Positions 13,479 through 15,712 of a stretch of 15,712 nt of DNA are shown in pieces. Each line of letters begins with the position of its first letter. Position 1 is the first letter of the stretch. The notes below the pieces were generated by a model. That model was not told the DNA's origin and made no database searches. It saw only the letters and a list, made by a program, of their open reading frames with translations. This DNA comes from an uncultured Synergistaceae bacterium (lineage in GTDB: Bacteria > Synergistota > Synergistia > Synergistales > Aminobacteriaceae): positions 1 through 15,712 of the forward strand of contig CALMZW010000202.1 in assembly GCA_937870605.1 (NCBI GenBank), written 5' to 3'. A program made the translations under genes and the position numbers.

Positions 13479-14186
13479 TCAGTCGGATTGGGCCCCGTCG
13501 GCGTTTCTCGGATCACTGCGGCACCAGCCGATGTAGAGGTCCGGCGGACAGGTCCGCGGAATCCTGGCGATCGTGTCCGGGGCGACGGAGACGCCGAACA
13601 GGGAGGCGAATCTCCGGAAGTCCTCGAACCCGGCGCTTCTGTCACTGAACGAGTGGATCAGCATCAGGGCCGTTTCCGCGCCGAACTCCTTCGCCGCGAG
13701 GATGGCTCCGGCCGCAAGCGACAGACAGCGGTGTTTGATGGAGATCATCGGGCAGGCGTTCAGCGGAAGGGAAAGTTCGAGTTCCGCCTGCATCGCGTCG
13801 ATGCGCGCGAGTTCGTCCGGCGCTCCCCGGTGCAGGCGGTCGCTGACGAAATCGCCGAGTCCGTCGCCGGTCGCGCCTCCGACGGATATGACGAAAAGGC
13901 CCGCCTTGCCGTGCGCCGGCACGAGAAGATCCGTTCGGACGGTCGCCCCGGAGCCCGGGAGTTTCGAGCCGTACCCCTGGAGCATGACGATCGGCCGGGC
14001 GTCGGCGAACGCGAGAACGAGCGACGCGTCGAGAAGGTAGCGGACGTCCTTCGGCAGGGCTCCGTCCGCGGCCTCCCAACAGGCGGCCAGCGCCGCCGTC
14101 GCGTCGGAAGACGCCGTTTCCCCCGCGCCCTCGGAGGACGGTTTCCAGTCCCCGACGCCATTCGACGGAACGAATATTCGCTTCAT
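13479..14186 (-). CDS. DUF6946-like protein of unknown function
   Basis: A 235-residue soluble protein with ATG 14186 and a GGGGAGGA site 7 nt upstream. It opens MKRIFVPSNGVGDWKP and includes ALAACWEAADG (32-42), TDLLVPAHGKAGLFVISVGG (85-104), MISIKHRCLSLAAGAILAAKEF (147-168) and ALMLIHSFSD...FEDFRRFASLFG (173-198). This layout matches my memory of DUF6946, in which a D...ExK-like pattern (nuclease-like) occurs; I could not check it. At the matching place this protein has VGGATGD, without Glu or Lys, so any such activity would be lost. It is the first gene of the glycosylase-mntA-hepT operon, 1 bp before the glycosylase start. Confidence 0.7.
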   Translation of the reverse strand: MKRIFVPSNGVGDWKPSSEGAGETASSDATAALAACWEAADGALPKDVRYLLDASLVLAFADARPIVMLQGYGSKLPGSGATVRTDLLVPAHGKAGLFVISVGGATGDGLGDFVSDRLHRGAPDELARIDAMQAELELSLPLNACPMISIKHRCLSLAAGAILAAKEFGAETALMLIHSFSDRSAGFEDFRRFASLFGVSVAPDTIARIPRTCPPDLYIGWCRSDPRNADGAQSD

Positions 14187-14250
14187 CGCAGATTCCTCCC
14201 CGGTTCTTTCCGATCCGCTTTGCCGGTCAGAAGAAATCGTTCTTGTTCCT

Positions 14251-14280
14251 GTACAGTGTACTGCAACGGACATTCCGACG
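14251..14280 (-). promoter_or_regulatory. possible promoter and palindrome upstream of the DUF6946-like operon
   Basis: The palindrome GTACA-G-TGTAC (14251-14261) overlaps a minus-strand -10 candidate TACACT (14262-14257). The best -35 (TTCCGT, 17 bp upstream) is poor. It may be an autoregulatory operator, as toxin-antitoxin operons often have, but that is inference. Confidence 0.35.
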
Positions 14281-14285
14281 GAAGA

Positions 14286-14313
14286 TTGCCGTCGTGTCCG
14301 TATCGTGTACAAT
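14286..14313 (+). promoter_or_regulatory. promoter of the SDR gene
   Basis: TTGCCG (14286-14291) and TACAAT (14308-14313) are separated by 16 bp, giving a good sigma70-type promoter about 40 nt before the SDR start. It diverges from the DUF6946-like operon. Confidence 0.6.
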
Positions 14314-14359
14314 TATTCAGAACACAAACGCTTTCTGCTGAAAACTTCGGAGGTGCGAC

Positions 14360-15109
14360 ATGGAATTTTCCGGAAAAACAGCTTTGATAACGGGCGCGGG
14401 AACCGGGAACGGGGAGGCGATAGCGGAACGACTCTTCGCAGGCGGCGCGTCCGTCGGGCTGGTGAGCCGCCGTCTTGAACCGGTGCAGTCGGTTTGTCGG
14501 AGAATTGACCCGAAAGGGGCGCGGACGTTGGCAGTCGAGGCGGACGTTCGCGATCCGAAGGCTATGGAGGATGCGGTGAAGCGAATCGTCGAGCGGTTCG
14601 GCGCGCTCGATCTGGCCGTCAACAACGCCGGAGTCACCGGCCCGGCCGGAACGCCGGTTCAGGACATAGGGGCGGACGTATGGCGGGAGGTCATCGAAAC
14701 CGACCTGACGGGCGTCTTCTTCTCGATGAAGTATGAGATCCCCGCGATGCTCGCGAACGGGTCCGGAGCGATCGTCAACATGTCGTCCGCCAACGGTCTG
14801 GTCGGCCTGCCGGGAATGGCCGCATATACCGCGGCCAAACACGGAATCATCGGGTTGACGCGTTCCGCGGCGCTGGAGTTGGCCGAATCCAATATCCGCG
14901 TCTGCGCGGTCGCGCCGGGCTATGTCGCTACCCCTCGGATACTGGATTCCGGCAAAGAGGTCACCGAACGGATGGCCGGCGTGCATCCCATGAAGCGGCT
15001 GGCGACACGGGAAGAAGTCGCGGATCTGGTGGCGTATCTCCTGAGCGACCGCGCGGCCTTCATGACCGGGAGCGTCCATTCGATCGACGGCGGGTATACG
15101 GCGCAGTAA
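14360..15109 (+). CDS. short-chain dehydrogenase/reductase, FabG-like
   Basis: A 249-residue classical SDR. ATG 14360 has GGAGG 6 nt upstream. The dinucleotide site TGAGTGNG is at 11-18 (TGxxxGxG), NNAG at 88-91, and the catalytic Ser143, Tyr156 and Lys160 (YTAAK) are all present. The C-terminus SIDGGYTAQ is typical of the FabG group. Arg37-Arg38 after the second beta strand suggests NADP(H) preference, as inference. It acts as a cytoplasmic NAD(P)-dependent oxidoreductase; family members range from 3-oxoacyl-ACP reductase to sugar and steroid dehydrogenases, and there is no neighbouring pathway to narrow it. It stands alone, surrounded by toxin-antitoxin modules. Confidence 0.93.
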   Translation: MEFSGKTALITGAGTGNGEAIAERLFAGGASVGLVSRRLEPVQSVCRRIDPKGARTLAVEADVRDPKAMEDAVKRIVERFGALDLAVNNAGVTGPAGTPVQDIGADVWREVIETDLTGVFFSMKYEIPAMLANGSGAIVNMSSANGLVGLPGMAAYTAAKHGIIGLTRSAALELAESNIRVCAVAPGYVATPRILDSGKEVTERMAGVHPMKRLATREEVADLVAYLLSDRAAFMTGSVHSIDGGYTAQ

Positions 15110-15165
15110 CGAAATTGCGCGGAGCGGGGGACGTCCCGTGTGCTTCGACGCGCGTCCTGTCGCCT

Positions 15166-15261
15166 TCACTCGTGGAACTTCAGCCCGTCGACGACCTTGT
15201 CGACCGCCTTCTTCCCGCCGTACAGTGCGAGGCCGACGAGGCTCAGCGACGAACCGGGATT
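15166..15261 (-). pseudogene. fossil C-terminus of an unidentified gene
   Basis: In frame directly after the HepT-like stop, the DNA reads NPGSSLSLVGLALYGGKKAV, continues with DKVVDGLKFHE, and stops. It has a helix-like, protein-like composition but no start codon. The first residues repeat the HepT end (PGSSL, stop, NPGSSL), since CCCGGTTCTTCG and CCCGGTTCGTCG are adjacent copies. It looks like the 3' end of a gene cut off by arrival of the MntA-HepT pair; the family was not recognised. Confidence 0.4.
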
Positions 15262-15630
15262 TCACAACGAAGAACCGGGAGGGAACCGGAGGGTGTACAG
15301 AAAACGGTTGCACTCCTCGCGGAGCCTGGGGGCGTCACGTTCGGCAATGACCCATACGACGGCGTCATCAACCGTCTGGTACTCGTGCGTCAGCAGGTTC
15401 CGAAAGTCGACGATCCTGCGGGCGTGCGGAATTGAGGCGAAGATTTCCGGAGCGACACGGGAAATGGCGCCGACAGCTTCTCCAATGATGATGAACTCCC
15501 GTTCGACGGATGATCGCACCAACCGGTTCCCTTCATAGAGGCTCAGTGTCAGTCCGCTGATCGCCGAGGCGATCGCGTCGCAGGATTCGACGATGTCGGA
15601 AAGGTATGCCTCCGGATTACGCTGCGGCAT
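15262..15630 (-). CDS. HepT-like HEPN (DUF86) toxin, second pair
   Basis: A 122-residue DUF86/HEPN protein. RX4HXY is R77-NLLT-H82-E-Y84 in the context RRIVDFRNLLTHEYQTVDD, and EREFIIIGEAVGAISR (43-58) is the typical long helix. The length is normal for the family, unlike the HepT at 12080-12562. ATG 15630 overlaps the end of the nucleotidyltransferase gene by 14 nt. It is an RNase toxin by family, predicted to be silenced by AMP addition to Tyr84. The sequence is clearly a different subfamily from the first HepT, so this is an independent acquisition rather than a duplication. Confidence 0.88.
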   Translation of the reverse strand: MPQRNPEAYLSDIVESCDAIASAISGLTLSLYEGNRLVRSSVEREFIIIGEAVGAISRVAPEIFASIPHARRIVDFRNLLTHEYQTVDDAVVWVIAERDAPRLREECNRFLYTLRFPPGSSL

Positions 15631-15712
15631 AGAGAATCTTCCGGGTGCGGTCGATTTCCGCCGCGATGGTGCGATTTTTGACCGCGCCCGCCATGACGAG
15701 GTCGATGGCGTC
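15617..15712 (-). CDS. MntA-like nucleotidyltransferase, C-terminal fragment (starts beyond window)
   Basis: The last 31 codons are visible, in the frame DAIDLVMAGAVKNRTIAAEI, then RTRKILYAAA and a stop at 15619-15617. The DAIDLV stretch fits the third-Asp strand of small nucleotidyltransferases, and the overlap with a DUF86 gene supports the call. The GSX10DXD motif lies outside the window. Confidence 0.72.
   Translation of the reverse strand, partial: DAIDLVMAGAVKNRTIAAEIDRTRKILYAAA

Noticed and set aside
15110..15165. Terminator after the SDR gene (GGGACGTCCC palindrome)
   Set aside because: The stem is only 5 bp with no loop room and no T-run follows.

Overview
The window looks like a GC-rich, free-living bacterial chromosome. 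Its genes are tightly packed and mostly on the minus strand, with strong Shine-Dalgarno sites and several GTG/TTG starts. The periplasmic signal peptides and type IV pilin, a YvyF/TIGR03826-like zinc-ribbon protein with no flagellar genes beside it, and the Gram-negative form of choloylglycine hydrolase point to an anaerobic diderm. Synergistota is my best guess, from gene content only. I see no phage, transposase, rRNA, tRNA or CRISPR.

Left part (1-3600). An M6-family secreted metalloprotease (running off the left edge) follows a type IV pilin-like gene in a minus-strand operon. The operon's promoter carries a perfect palindrome inside its spacer, laid out like a MerR-type promoter. Facing away from it is a YvyF-like gene with a strong extended -10 promoter and a leader that can fold as a three-way junction. 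That gene converges on a VOC/PhnB-like gene across a hairpin terminator.

Middle (3684-11930). A four-gene ABC importer operon reads, in transcription order, binding protein, ATPase, fused double permease, second ATPase. It belongs to the ferric-iron (FbpABC/AfuABC) superfamily and its substrate is not known. Upstream is a very strong 23-bp-stem terminator that ends a two-gene unit: an exported choloylglycine-hydrolase-family enzyme and an exported tetratricopeptide protein with eight exact 42-residue repeats. Before that lies a small two-helix membrane protein with a histidine-kinase-like dimerisation segment.

Right part (11927-15712). This is the accessory region. A compact minus-strand operon carries a DUF6946-like gene, a DNA-deoxyinosine/uracil glycosylase, and a MntA-HepT toxin-antitoxin pair, linked by a 1-nt gap and 19-nt and 8-nt overlaps. 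Directly downstream is a collapsed second copy of the same glycosylase-MntA-HepT order, internally deleted at an apparent ATCG microhomology. The intact HepT reads 37-40 codons into this relic and so gains a tail. A divergent FabG-like SDR gene follows. A second MntA-HepT pair of a different subfamily then enters from the right edge, with the fossil C-terminus of an unrelated gene behind it.

Main points of interest: the fossil duplication showing that the glycosylase travels with the toxin-antitoxin pair, the HepT tail, the palindrome-in-spacer promoter, and the structured leader.
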